Shown here one piece after another: positions 34,024 through 46,215 of a stretch of DNA of 53,536 nt. The number at the start of each line of letters is the position of its first letter. Positions within the stretch are counted from its first letter, which is position 1. The translations under genes were made by a program, and so were the position numbers. The stretch comes from Gnetum montanum (lineage: Eukaryota > Streptophyta > Gnetopsida > Gnetales > Gnetaceae), in assembly GCA_015680685.1 (NCBI GenBank), contig MNCI01022092.1, positions 300,776 through 354,311 of the forward strand. Reading direction: 5' to 3'. The notes beneath the pieces are model-generated. The model worked only from the letters and a program-made list of their open reading frames with translations, did not search any database and had not been told where the DNA came from.

Positions 34024-34148
34024 TTTAATGTGGTTAATGCTTAAGTGTGTGTGTATTTTGAAAAATTATTCTACGTACGAAAGATAGGCTTGGTGATACT
34101 TGATATAACGAACTATGTAAAATCAACTAACTAGCAAACAATGACACA

Positions 34149-34166
34149 TCCCTGGCAACAGTGCCA
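34149..34166 (-). other. Element D primer-binding site (tRNA-Asp)
   Basis: Plus strand TCCCTGGCAACAGTGCCA, 15 of 18 matches to the tRNA-Asp 3' end, one base from the LTR. Confidence 0.85.
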
Positions 34167-34167
34167 A

Positions 34168-34991
34168 TGATGAGTGGTAGAGAATTCCAACACTCAACCA
34201 TATAAGTTACAAATGTTTAAATGTGACCATATTGTAATTCATAAATGGCCAATGTAAGTATACTAGTGAGTTGATAATGAGTTTATGATCGTTGTCTTCC
34301 TACTTAGAGTTAGCGAGGTGTAAATTTATGGTTTAACTTTTAGTGAGGTATATGATAAAATGATGTTGTTGGCTCTTACATGTGCTAAGGGTAAGCATAG
34401 TGAAAATGAATGTAAATTCTATCTCTAAGTACAATGAAAATATAAAGTTATTCTAGCCTATGACAATAAATATTTGTTCTTGGTTTTCCATACATGTCCT
34501 AGGCTTATGTAATTGTTACTAGAATTACCAAGTAACTTTACTACTGAGCAAATCAAGCAAAGTCACTACCGGGTTACCAAACAATTACACTTTATGCTTG
34601 AAACCAATAGTACTTATTCCACCTTATTAATGAACATAAGAATGTTAACTAACTTAAGGAATGTAAATGATCTAGTGAAAGTAAATAATATGGAAATTAA
34701 ATCTATTTTGTGTAGTATGCTATAAAGATGAAGAACAATCTTGATCTTTATTGTCATTCATAAATTGTATCGAAGAATAATCCACTCAAATACAGATTTT
34801 GTATAACTATAATTCATTAGACTACAAACATTCAGAACTAAGTCTAACTTCAAGAAACAAATCACAAGAATTTTGTTAGGCCTCTTGTTTCCAACGTGAT
34901 GATGGACTATATTTATAAACATGACCATGACCCACTACATTGTATCTACGATAAAGTATGTTGAAATACGATATGACATCTATGATATCAT
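34168..34991 (-). repeat. Element D 5' LTR
   Basis: Begins TGATGAGTGGTAGAGAATTC on the plus strand. The GATATC-type boxes lie at 34946-34991 beside a minus TATA box near 34911. The right border is uncertain; GATATCA at 34985-34991 is a plausible end. Confidence 0.65.
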
Positions 34992-35293
34992 AGTTGCTTT
35001 TGGTTAGTTCTATTTAATTTTATATGGATGAATCTTACAATTTATGTTTGGTTCACCTTTTCTATTCTTTTTTTGTTTTCACTAGTAAAGGTGTAATTTG
35101 CTTGGATTTATGAATTTGTGCCTCAAAATCTCCATAAATTCACCCAACCAAACATGCCTAGTGTGTAATATTTGAAATTACAAATATGCAACAAATTAAA
35201 TGTTATATTAAGCTTAGTTCACTATTTCTTTGTATAGTATTTTAGATGTACAACATGTAATTTCATCACAATTTCATTAAATTTTAAGGTTCT
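34992..35293. other. Spacer between elements D and E
   Basis: About 300 bp of AT-rich sequence; apart from the short inverted-repeat unit at 35044-35155 I see nothing in it. Confidence 0.5.
35044..35155. mobile_element. Possible MITE with 10-bp terminal inverted repeats
   Basis: ATGTTTGGTT at 35044-35053 and AACCAAACAT at 35146-35155 are exact inverted repeats about 112 bp apart, with partial further pairing (GGATTTATGAATT against AATTCACCC-type sequence). This resembles the TGTTTGGTT ends common in plant MITEs. I could not define a target duplication. Confidence 0.35.
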
Positions 35294-36142
35294 TGATTAA
35301 TCACATTTTTCATCTACTTTGACGTCAGGTATCCAATGTTGGAGCCTAGATGCAACATCTAGTATCCAATGTCGTAGGATATACGCCAGCCTATAAATAT
35401 AGTGCTCAGGCTCATGATTTTGAGTCAGTTTAGCATTAGTTTTTTATAGTTTTGTTAATAGAGCAGCCAAACTCTTTTAGTTTTATTCCATAATCTTAGA
35501 GAACAGTCAGTGAGTGTCCATAGAGTGTATCTAAGTCAATTGTACGAAGTCTTATTTGAGTGGCACTGTACCTAAACATATTCCATGAATGGCAATAAGA
35601 TCAAGATTGATTCTTATTCATTGTAGCACTTTGACTTAGATTAGATTTACCTTCCATGCAATTTACTTTTCATGTACTTAGTTAATATTTACATTTTCAT
35701 GCATGTTAATTAATTAAGCACATAAGTACGATCACTTCGAGCATGCGTATGACTCTCGGTAATCCCAGCAATGCTTAACATTTGGTAACCTAGTAGTGTT
35801 GTATGTGTTCAAGATGTGCACGAGAAGTGGGATCGGATACTTATGTTAGGGTGGTTAATTATTAATTAGCAATTAGATTAGTTGAAATGATTATAAATTG
35901 AGTTTCAACCTATTGTTAATTGTAGAACAATAAAATATAAAATAATAAAAATCATATGCTTCACTCTAGACTAAACCATACATGACAAAGCTACCACTAG
36001 TTCAAGTGGAAAGACAATGAACTACGATCAAGGTATAGCGATCTAGATGCCACAACTAGTTCCATCCATGGAATTCAACTGGATCATGCATGAATGCTTA
36101 TGATTCATGTGGTTGAGTGTAGGGGCATCTCGTTGCTCATCA
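35294..36142 (+). repeat. Element E 5' LTR
   Basis: 849 bp, TGATTAATCAC ... GCTCATCA. GATGTC/GACGTC-type boxes lie at about 35320-35375 and the TATA box near 35392. It matches the 3' LTR at 51688-52524. Confidence 0.88.
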
Positions 36143-36143
36143 T

Positions 36144-36161
36144 TGGCACTATTGCCAAGGA
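36144..36161 (+). other. Element E primer-binding site, decayed (tRNA-Asp)
   Basis: TGGCACTATTGCCAAGGA; 13 of 18 match the tRNA-Asp complement, and all 5 differences are transitions. Confidence 0.82.
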
Positions 36162-37181
36162 TGGTGCTAATTTTCTAGATTAGTTATATTATATAACTGT
36201 AAAGGTATTAATAATATATCTTTGCGAAAATATTAACTCACACACATTGTAAATCAAGAATAATGTCTCTATCACATGGAAGTGACTATGTGTTGTATAG
36301 TGAACACATTCATTGGAGGAATAATGAGATATACGAAGAAGAAAATTGGAGTGATCAACCTTATGCAAGGGTTTCTTATGATCATGACCACACTGACAAC
36401 ACTCAAAAACTACATTCACCTAAGATAGACAATCTTGGAGGAGATGGCATAGGACCTGAACTAGGGAAGGCCTCAAGGCCTAGGACCTCCTTGAAAACTA
36501 GAAACGATAAATTAAGGGATCCCAAAGAACACCATAGAATCCATGGTAATCCTTCCAGTTTCTCATCTTCTTCTTCCCCTTCAATGTCTAGTTCTGACAA
36601 AGAGGAATGTAGGTATACAGATAGAGCTCCACTAAAGGGTCAAATTAAAAACTGGAATAGAACCCATGGGTAAGGTTAAAGATAACATCATCACAATCAA
36701 ACAAATAAGGATAGAAATTTCCCTCACAACCTGTTTGATGACGAAAAACCCTTGTTGGCCACTAAGAGCCTAATGCAGATCACAGAGGTAGTAAAGATAT
36801 CTCATAGGCATTGCAAAAAGAGTCAACTCCCTAAGCTTGACATGAATAATATTTCTAAATTTGCAGGAGGCTATGATTTAGATCCACAACATCATTTATA
36901 AGCCTTCCATGATGCTTGTGCTTTCTACAACATTGAAAGTAAATGGAAAAAGCTTAAGCTCTTTCCTAGGACACTCATTGATAGAGCCAAAGTGTGGTAT
37001 TGATTGTTGAGACTAAATTCAATCCAACGATGTTCCACAATGCTCAAACTATTCAACGAGAAATACCAAACCTATGCGAGGGTGTCCAACTTGAAGAGAC
37101 AAATCCAAGAATCGAAGCAAGAACAACATGAACCCTTGGACATTGCCTTAGATAGATATTATGCCTTATTGAATAGATGCC

Positions 37182-38064
37182 TGATGAGTGGTGAGGTCAA
37201 CCATATGAAACGAGCGTAGCACGCATGATCCGGTCGAACTCCACAGACTAAATGCCTAAACATCCCATAGAACACTTGGGGTTAATCATTCGTTGTCTTC
37301 CCAGACTTACTTGTTGTTGTCACGGTGTATGGTTAAGTAAGTCCGAGGTATATGATTTTTTTGGTATTTTCAAGTTTATCTCCTATGCTATGAGGGTGAA
37401 GGGTTGAGAAACTAACTAACTCTAACTAAGGACCTAAGTCTAAATTAACTAGCGTCAGTATCCGTTCCCACTTACCGTACACACCCTGAACTGTGCAACT
37501 GTGGCTACCAAATGCTAATCGTTACTAGGATCATCACACGTAATGCACATGCTTGAAGTGGTCGTACTGAGGCACCTAGTTAGCCTAAGTGTGATAAGCA
37601 GCCGATTCCTTGGCTAGCCATACACACCTGTGGGTGCTTGTAGCCAAGTCGTACTTATCCCACGTTCTAGCCTAACGTGATGAGTAGCTGATTCCTTGAC
37701 TAGCTGTACATATTGGACTACCACTGGGATTACCAAGTGTATCTTGGAATATGCTACTGGGTTACCAAGTAGTCACAATGCTCGTAATCAAGTCGTACTC
37801 CTGCGTTGCGACAAGCAGCCGATTCCTTGACTAGTCGTACACATCCGTAGATGCTCGTAATCAAGTTGTACTCATGCGCACTAACAATAGGTAATAAATA
37901 ACAATAAATAAAACCTATCCATGTACTGCAAGGTTTATCCAATTAAGTTCGTCTTTATCGTCATACACAACTTGTGTTCAGGTTACAAAGCTACTCGAAT
38001 AAAGAGCCGTTCACTCTAGGACTCCTACTGCGGGCACATGGGAAATTAATCTAACTCTGGAGTG
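37182..38064 (-). repeat. Element F 3' LTR, cut by gap
   Basis: Starts TGATGAGTGGTGAGGTCAAC on the plus strand. An 11-bp deletion after GAGGT removes the ACCCCTACACT present in the other copy. It runs colinear with 46216 onwards until the N gap, so the promoter part and polypurine tract are not assembled. Confidence 0.88.
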
Positions 38065-38130
38065 NNNNNNNNNNNNNNNNNNNNNNNNNNNNNNNNNNNN
38101 NNNNNNNNNNNNNNNNNNNNNNNNNNNNNN
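38065..38130. other. Assembly gap (66 N)
   Basis: By comparison with A and B, the missing part holds the LTR promoter end, the polypurine tract and roughly 120 bp of 3' noncoding sequence, so it is longer than 66 bases. Confidence 0.8.
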
Positions 38131-39895
38131 AACACCTTATTACAATGACATCAGGCCTTTGTTGGTAGCTTAAGAGAAAGAGAGAGATAGAAATAAGTGT
38201 TGCTGCTACCAATGCCAAGATTGCACTTTCGGTGTCCATCCACAAGCGCACCATCGATCTTGCTCCTTGCATAGCTGCTTCAGCGCTGCTCCATTCCAAG
38301 TGTTTTGCTTCAGCTCTAGATCCATTCTGTTGTTGTATGATTGCCATCTGCACACACAACACAATCATATATTAGTAAGGGTAATTGAATCATTAAGTAA
38401 TTAATACCTTGCTTTAGTGTAGGTTCATTGGCTAATTTGTGGTATGGCTGGTATGGATCTGGGAATATGTTATCGATGACTACCGAAGGTATAGGGGTTA
38501 GGAAGAAAATTAAAAATTTCGAGGCTAGGAGAAAATCAAAAAAAGCGGGCCCCGTACCCCCATGACTAATCGCGAACCTCCGGTAGCGTTAGAATGGATA
38601 AGGAAAAAGGAAGAAGAAAGATAGATAAAAAGGGACAACTGAAAACATCAATGAAATGGATGTCAAGATGGTAATGAAAAAAATAATAATTAATTACAAA
38701 ATGTTAAGGAAAATAAGTTAACTAATGCTCCAAATAGGAATGTCAGTGAGTCCTCCCCAAAGGATGCGCATGCCCTTAATGCCCTGACAAACCCACATTC
38801 AAAGAGTCCGTAGGCTCTGGGAATGTCTTTTGGAACAAGAGTTAAAGTCTTAACCGCTAGAATTTACCAAAAAGAAAACAATGCATCAACCAAAATATAT
38901 ACACTAATGATACAACCGGCAATGAGGTGAATAATGGAGAGAAGGATGGAGAGGAGAGAAGAGAATGGAATGAAATCCCAAGAACAAGGTGGTGTACAGC
39001 CCCTTGTGGGTTTTATGATTAATGTGACTTGGCAAGTCTCATTCCAACTCCGGCCTCAAACCAACCACTTCCAGTGACTTCGCAATAATGCATTTGGTTA
39101 AACCATCCACTTGGACAACAGGGATGTATCTCCAAAGAGCCACGACCATTCCGACGAAACAAGTGAGTGAATGGGAAGCGAGAAGGGCCTTAGTTAGAGG
39201 GAACACTTTTGGTTCCATAACCAGTGCTTGTAGCCCAAATTTTATTTCGTCTAAGGGGTGTGCTTTGAATTCTCACTTAGTTTTTTTTTTGTGTTTTTAT
39301 GTGTGAGAACCACACCATGCAAAGAATCCTTATTTTTATTGTCTCAGCTTCCGATAATTGGGTAACATCGGAATGGTAAGAAAACTCAAGAAGAAAACAT
39401 CCAAGCACCTAAGAGAATAACCAACACAAAAACATCAAGTTCCCTTGAAGTCACACCCTTTTCAATCCTTGAGTCGTTCCTTAGTTTGAGAAATACCCAG
39501 TCACCGATTCGTTAAAGTTCTGATTAGAAGGGAACTGTACATTTCCATGCCAAGAGAAACCATAGAAATTGGTGGATGGATGGATGAAGTGATCTCATGG
39601 CCTGCCATATCAAAAGAAACATACCTTAGTATCAACATTGTAACTTAGAGGTAAAAACCAAACATTAGCAATCAAAATGAAAACAGTTCATACCATCATT
39701 CCGAACACTTATTATGGGACAAACTTACATGGTGGATACACATGCACACAAAAAATGGAAAAGTATAACGATGTTGTATAACAAAAACTAGAAAAGATAA
39801 AGAAATTTGCAAAACAAAAATTAGAAAAGTTAAAGAAATTTGTAAAACAAAAATGTGTAAAACAAAAACTTAAAAGAACTGAGGGCCCCATGTGA
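38131..39895 (-). other. Element F 3' noncoding region
   Basis: Colinear with A and B. The intron-like interval is at about 38349-38410. Just after its acceptor an open frame on the minus strand (38368 into the gap) holds a hydrophobic stretch ILALVAATLISISLFLLSY that could be a membrane segment, but A and B carry an extra base before it and do not keep the frame. No gene called. Confidence 0.65.
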
Positions 39896-41146
39896 TCAGC
39901 ATAGGTGGCCATATCCCCCATGACTGAGTTGTAAGGGAGAGATCTGAAATAACGAGCGAGGTTGGCCGCTAGTGGAAGTGGAACTTGTACTGGCTAGTGC
40001 AAATTCACAGAAAGTTTTTATTTGTTGCACATTAACCAATAACCTTTTATCCGAGCTATCAGGTTTATAGATCATCATGGCTCCAGAGGGGAAGGTAGTA
40101 TGAATAATATAAGGTCCTTCCCACAAATTTTGAAACTTTGTACGTTGAAGTGCATGTGTGGGATTCCAGTAAAGGACCTTATCTCTCGGTTGGTACCTAA
40201 ACCTTTGGATCCTTAAGTCATGTCATTGTTTACTGTGTGCCTTGTGTAACTCATTTAACAATAGTGCAACCAATCGATTTTCGTCTAACACGTTTAAAGT
40301 TACTAATCGTTGTTTTTGTGCTAGGTCAAGATCCAGGTGGAGTTCACAAGCCATGGACAGTGTACGGAGTTCATTCTGTATGGGAAGTTTTGGAAGTTTT
40401 CTGTACACTAGCTCATAGGGAGAATATCCTGTAGGGAGCTTCCAAGTAGAACGATATGCCCAAAGAGTGTCGTTCAATTTCGTGCTCCAGTAGTGCCTAA
40501 ATTTGCTAATTGTTCATGTTAATATTCTTGTAATCTCCCTATTAGTAACCTCGGCTTGACCATTAGCTTGGGGATGGTAAGGTGTGGTCAATTTGTGCTC
40601 AAACCCTAAGCGTTGCATTAGTTTGCGAAATGTTGCACCCGTAAAGTGTGTTCCATTATCAGAAATGAGTGCACGTGGAACACCAAACCTGTTAACGATT
40701 TGTTGTTGTGCAAATCGTGTAGCTGTAGATGATGTGTAGTCTGTTACAGCTGCTGCTTCAGCCCATTTGGTTAAGTAATCAAAAGCAACGATTATATATC
40801 CTTTTCCGTTGGACATCGGTGTAATTGACCCCATAAAATCTATTCCCCAGATATCGAAGGGTTCTAAAGGTTGAATCCATTGTTGCGGACCCTCCATTCT
40901 AGTAGTCATTCCCCCATCACGTTGGCAGTGCTCACATGATTAGGTGAAATGATGGGCATCCCGAAATAATGTTGGCCAATAATATCCTGGGAGCAGGATC
41001 TTAGTAGCCGTTCGTCTCCCAGCATAATGACCCCCACAGGGGCCCTCATGAGCATCCTGGAGGACTTTTAATTGATCTTGATTGGGTACACACCATCGAA
41101 CCAAACCATCAGGGCAGACTTTATAAAGTTGTCCCTGGATTTCCAT
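39896..41146 (-). pseudogene. Element F integrase
   Basis: HHCC finger: GGHYAGRRT, FRDAHHFT, SCEHCQRDG (41050-40920), with one stop between the second His and the Cys pair. Core DDE in WGIDFMGS, ISDNGTHF and GQAEVTNRE (40860-40540). C-terminal part: WKLPTGYSPYELVYRKLPKLP, then the GPY/F module LWEGPYIIHTT (near 40120). A TGA interrupts after TRILT at 40514-40516, at exactly the same codon as in element A. Apart from these stops it is the best-preserved integrase here. Confidence 0.9.
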
Positions 41147-41209
41147 GAAGTATTTTACTTTGTGAAGAAACTGTTGTTTCTTCCTAAATTCTAACCTTGA
41201 TGGTATTTT

Positions 41210-42960
41210 TTATGAAGTGAGATAAGTGAGAATGCCACTATACCAATTTACTTCCGTGGGTTGATTATTTATTACACAAGTAAGGAGGGTTTCATCAGGA
41301 AAATGGTTAGATACAGCATATCCATCCTCTTTGTTGTCCCAATGCAACCGAGATAGGTGATCGGCGACTACGTTCTCAGTGCCTTTGCGGTCTACAATAG
41401 TTAAATCGAACTCCTGAAGAATCACCAGCCAACGTATGATACGTGGGCTAATCGTTGGCTTATTCATAAGGAACCTAATTGCACTATTGTCTGTATGGAT
41501 ATATACCTTGTAACCCAATACATAGCGCCTAAATTTATCCAATGCAGACACAACAACCATTAATTCTTTTTCTGTAGTTGTGTAGTTAAGTTGTGCACCG
41601 ATGATACTCTTACTAGCACAATGGATATAATAAGGTCGTTTTTTTTCATCTAGTTGTGTCAGTACAGCTCCTAAGGCATAATTGGATGCATCGGTCATGA
41701 TATGGAATGGTCTGGACCAGTCAGGGGCTTGTAGAATGGGAGTTTCCACAAGCCTTTGTTTGAGAGCTTGGAATGCTTATTCACATTCCCTGGTCCATTC
41801 GAATGATGCATTCTTCTTTGTTAACTCTACCAACGGTTTGGCAACTTTGGAGAAGTTCACAATAAACCTCCTGTAGTAGCCAATGTTTCCAAGGAATGAC
41901 CTAATGTCTTTAACGATTTCTGGTTGTCGGGTAATTCCTTGGATGACTTTAATTTTTTCTAGATCTACTTCAATTCCTAATTGTGAAATTTTGTGCCCCA
42001 GTACGACACCCTCTTGAACCATCAAATGACTCTTCTGCCAGTTGAGCTTGAGGTTGGTTTTAACACATCGCTTCAATACTTTCTCTAACTGGTCGAGGGC
42101 TTGATCAAAACTCGTCCCATAAGTGGAGAAGTCATCCATGAAGACTTCTACTCCGTTACCTATTTACTTTTGAAAGATTCTTAGAACTAATCATTGAAAC
42201 GTGGCAGGTGCATTACACAAGCCAAAGGGCATTTGTTTGTACGCAAACGTTCCCCAAGGACTGGTGAACGTTGTTTTGGCTTGGTCCTCTGGCGCAATTC
42301 GTATTTGGTTGTATCCACTATATCCATCCAGAAAACTGTAATAGCGATGCCCTGCAATAGCGTCTAAGACTTGGTCAACAAATGGCAGTGGGAAATGGTA
42401 TTTGAATGTTGCCATATTTAATAGCCTAAAATCTATGCATACCCTCCATTTACCTCCTTTTTCGGTACGATGACAAGAGGACTAACCCATTCCCTGTTAG
42501 CGATAGGGTAAATGAACCCTGCTTTGAGAAGTTGCTCTAGCTCCTCTTTCACTATTTGCTTTAGTTTCGGGTTCAATCACCTCTAGGGTTGCTTACGAGG
42601 TTTCATAGAGGGGTCTGTATAAATCCTATGCTAGCATATTCGAGGATCTATTCCGGTTAGTTCAGGGTACGACCAAGCAAAGGCGGTTGACCACTTGTTT
42701 ATCACCCTTAGCAAACTTTCTTTTTGCACAGGTATGAGCTTTGCGTTGATGATCACTGGTTTTTCATTCTTGAGGGTCGCATATTTTAGACCGGTGGGTA
42801 ACGGTTTTAACTCTAGGAGCTCTTGTTTAAACTCCTCAGGAATCTTGAACTTTTCCCAATTAATATTTTCAGAGTTAAGGGCTGGAAGTTGGCAACGGAC
42901 TTGCTCTAATATGTCTGTGCTTTCAATTTAAGCACTAGTTATTCCCTCAGCTAGTTCCAT
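41210..42960 (-). pseudogene. Element F reverse transcriptase and RNase H
   Basis: RT boxes: KPLPTGLKYATLKN (near 42800), WVSPLVIVPKK (near 42490), DHFPLPFVDQ-type FKYHFPLPFVDQ, YSFLDGYSGYNQIRIAPED, MPFGLCNAPATFQ, VFMDDFST (near 42130), LGHKISQLGIEVD. RNase H: ETPILQAPDWSRPFHIMTDA, LGAVLTQ, EKELMVVVSALDKFRRY and HTDNSAIRF (41749-41430). Breaks: a one-base deletion near 42458 (A has one more base in CCTCCC), stops near 42180 and 42140, a stop after RECE near 41777, and one at about 41210. Confidence 0.92.
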
Positions 42961-43011
42961 GCAGGTAGTTGAGTTGTTATCTTTATCAGCCATCAGCCAC
43001 TAGGTGTTTTC

Positions 43012-44080
43012 TTATTGTGTGGCTGTCGCATATAAGCACTTTTGTATATCAATGTCCCGTGCACACCGATCGCATGCAGGCAATGTTAAACTTCGCATCA
43101 CCCATGATTTCTGCACGCAATGACACCCTCTGTCACTATATGCGATGCATGGAACTCTTCTCCTCTCAGTCTTCCCAAAAGTATTTGTCTTGGATATTTC
43201 TAGGGAAAGGTTTCGAATTCCTAAGCGTGCGTCGATTGTATTTAGCCATGTCCTTCCCATTATAATTGGGAAATCCCCTTTATCATTGTTTATTTGGATC
43301 ACTAAGAAATCGGCTGGATATGACCCTCCACCGACAGTGGTAACAATGTCCTCAACCTGTCCCAAGGGAACAATAATGGATTGGTCAGCCAGCTCTAGGT
43401 GAATGTTTCTCTTCTTAAGTGGAGGCAGGTTCCAAGTTTTATATAGTTTTTATGAGATTAAGTTAACCCCGGAACCTGAATTGAGGAGAGCCTTATGGGG
43501 TTCATTCCCAGCGACTTGGAGGTAAACTAAGGGGACTCCCGGACCCGATAATTTTTTTGGAAGTTGGCTGACCTTGATCCAATCAGTCACTGTATGTGTT
43601 AACATAACTGTATGCATTGGATGTGATTTTGTTACTACAGGGTTTCCCGAAATCATATTGGGTACGAGGGTGTTAGGATGTTCAACCGCTTGTGAAGGCG
43701 AAGGCTTGGTTGGATTTTTGGTTCTAAGGAAGGGTCTTTTTGGTGAATGATTGTTAGAACCAACTGATATTGGAGGCTTGGGAGCCTTCGCATAGTTAGG
43801 TTGTCGCGGTTCAGTGGGATTTACTTTAGGCTTTGTTGGAGCAGTTGGTGGTGCGGCCACAGGCGCAAGAGATGCAGATGGATTTCGAGGATATCGTGGG
43901 TATGGGCTGTTTCCCGAGGAAGAAGGAATCCTAAAATATTCCTGAACTTGGTAGTAATGTGGAGGTTTTATGTAACCCGTAGAGTCACCAGGGGAAATCG
44001 GCCACTGCACATAATATCCATGAGGGTCAGGCTACCGGTAAGGGTGATGCTGTTTTGGCGATGGCATCCCCCATGACTGT
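43012..44080 (-). pseudogene. Element F linker and aspartic protease, active-site Asp lost
   Basis: Proline-rich linker (44010-43700), then HTVMLTHTVTDWIKV and the protease. The active site reads LLNSGSGVNLIS near 43480: the catalytic Asp of DSGS, kept in A and B, is Asn. On the plus strand this is TCGAGG to TTGAGG, a CpG transition. A stop follows at 43450. The second box FPIIMGRTWL is near 43265. The enzyme would be inactive. Confidence 0.88.
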
Positions 44081-44167
44081 GGGTATTGCCATTGCTAATG
44101 CTGTCCGATGAGCTATGGTGGAGTTCCACTTGGATAATACGTTAGTGGTTGGTGGAACTGCCTTGGG

Positions 44168-46075
44168 TTACCTTGTGGATAAGGTAACCTTTGGGGTGTT
44201 TGCCGTTGATTGAGTCTTGGATTTAGTGCAACATCCCTTAGGATGGTCATAGTAGTAGACCTCACATCCACCATCATCGTCTGTGTCAGAATTTACAGCC
44301 ACATCGGAGTTAGTGATTTTTCCCTTACCCTTGTTATGTGCAGGGCTTAAATCTCTCCACTTTTTCTTACCTTTGTCATTACTTTTCTCTACCTTAGACT
44401 CTTCTATAATTTTCAAGACTGTTTCAATTCTTGAGTCTAAGGAATCCCACATTTGGTCTACTTTGGTCGATACTTCGGTTGTTAATTTTTTGATCGGCAA
44501 AGTTTTCCGATTCACCAACTCTTCGAGTGGTGACTCATCATCTTCATCACAAAATATCACTCCCTTCCTTCGAAGGGAGGGATCATGGTTGTATTCCTCC
44601 ACACTTTCCCTTTTGCGTAGCTCACCTTCTTCAATTGCTACTTGCTCCAACAAACTTTGAACTTCATGGGCTCTAATTTGTGACAGCCTTCCTTGGGCAT
44701 AAGTCCCAAGGGTTCGTCTCGTTTCATGCCTTAGCCCATCCATGATGTGGCGCAGTTGATCCTACTTTGCGTACCCCTAGCCCGGGCAATGATGTAACAA
44801 TGTGTAATAGTAGGCCATGGCAGCATCCAAGGGTTCCTGATGACCTTTCTTCCAGCGTTGGATCTGCTTATGCAAATTGGACACTCTGGAGTATGTTTGA
44901 TACTTTTCATTGAATAGTTCTAGCATCGTACTCCACCTCCTGATGGTTTCTGGTTCTAAGGACAGGTACTAGCTCTCTGCTTCTTTGATGAGTGTCCTTG
45001 GGAACAACTTAAGTTTCTGCCACTCACTATCTATATTCTGCAAGGCACGGGCATCGTGGAATGCCTGTAAATGATTTTTCGGATCAGCATTGTATCCCCC
45101 TTCAAATCGTGGGATATTGTTCATGTCTAATCGCTTGATCCGACTATCCTTCAAATGCCTTGTGGGAATCCTAACTGCCTCTGTTATGTAAAGCATACTT
45201 CGGGTTTCGAGTAGGGGTTCATCATGATCGTCTCTTTCATGATGCCTATGATGTCTACGTGATTACCTACTCTTCCTACGTCCTTGCCCTTGTCCTCTCT
45301 CTCGAGTTTCCCATCGAGGTCTTTCATCCTTTTTACTTTTATCCTCACCTTTCTGTTCATGGTGGTTGGGCCCAGATGTGGAAGGAGAGGGTGAGTGATG
45401 TGAAGAAGGGGAAGAAGAAGGGGAACCATCACCATGATGATGTTTCTTGTCTTCTCTTCGACTGCTATGGCCCCGATCGTGGTGACGATCAAAGTGCTCG
45501 TCCTTAGCATGAGTAGTTGTTCCCTCTGTGAACAGCTGGTGTTCACAAGCATCAGAACCAGGGATATGTATTGTTGATCTTAGGTTCTGATTCCCAACCT
45601 CCTCAACATCGTTAGGAGGGGGAACATCATTTGCTAAGGAACCCGTGATAAGGGGTTCCTCATCTCCTATTTCGCTAAGGACGTGTGGGGCTTTGTCCTT
45701 CAGAAAAGTATGTTGACTCTCCTGCCTTGTGTCCCTCATACGTTGTAAATCTATGGGATGATAATCCCTCATGTCAGAATCTGCCGCAATGTATTCGGCA
45801 TAAAGTTCTGTCATGCCAGTCTATGCCAAAGCACGGAGAAGCATGTTAGGGATAGCACGATCTAGAGGTAACACTATGTTACCAAACAAATCTCTCCAGT
45901 GCAATTGTTCATCTTGATGGAGGGTAAAGGTAAGATTAGGCACATACTCATCGGGATGAGTATATGTTATCCTATATTGTTTAGGACTTGGCTGATTTTG
46001 GTTATGTTTTTTATGTTGCCGATTGTCTCCAGTATGGTCCTTAGGTGGTGAGTTGCTCTTATGAGAAGAAGGCAT
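44168..46075 (-). pseudogene. Element F gag
   Basis: Starts MPSSHKSNSPPK at 46075. One frame is kept from 46075 to 44168 with stops near 45818, 45260, 44966 and 44785-44770. Boxes: HWRDLFGNIVLP (near 45895), RFEGGYNADPKNHLQAF (near 45110), KLKLFPRTLIKEAES, EKYQTYSRVSNLHKQI, and the cysteine cluster GCEVYYYDHPKGCC (near 44250). Directly after the cluster about 40 bp present in A (PIISHLQESG region) are missing, shifting the frame. Confidence 0.9.
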
Positions 46076-46196
46076 TTTTATCGGTGTGCTAGTTTCACCA
46101 TTATATAATTTTTCTTTGATTAACCCAAAGGTTCGTTAAGGCTCACAACGATGTGAGTGATATCCCTTATGTTCTATTCAGTGCACAAACACTTAG

Positions 46197-46214
46197 TCCC
46201 CGGCAACGGCGCCA
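46197..46214 (-). other. Element F primer-binding site (tRNA-Asp), perfect
   Basis: Plus strand TCCCCGGCAACGGCGCCA, identical over 18 bases to the plant tRNA-Asp 3' end including CCA. One base from the LTR. Confidence 0.95.
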
Positions 46215-46215
46215 A

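Larger units (their letters stand above)
33130..34991 (-). mobile_element. Element D: truncated Athila-related element (5' LTR plus partial gag)
   Basis: Only the 5' LTR, primer site and first half of gag are present. No second LTR of this family is visible in the window. It is most like C in gag but has its own LTR sequence. Confidence 0.75.

Noticed and set aside
36403-36600. Minus-strand frame of 65 codons in E
   Set aside because: Antisense shadow of the Ser-rich part of the E gag.
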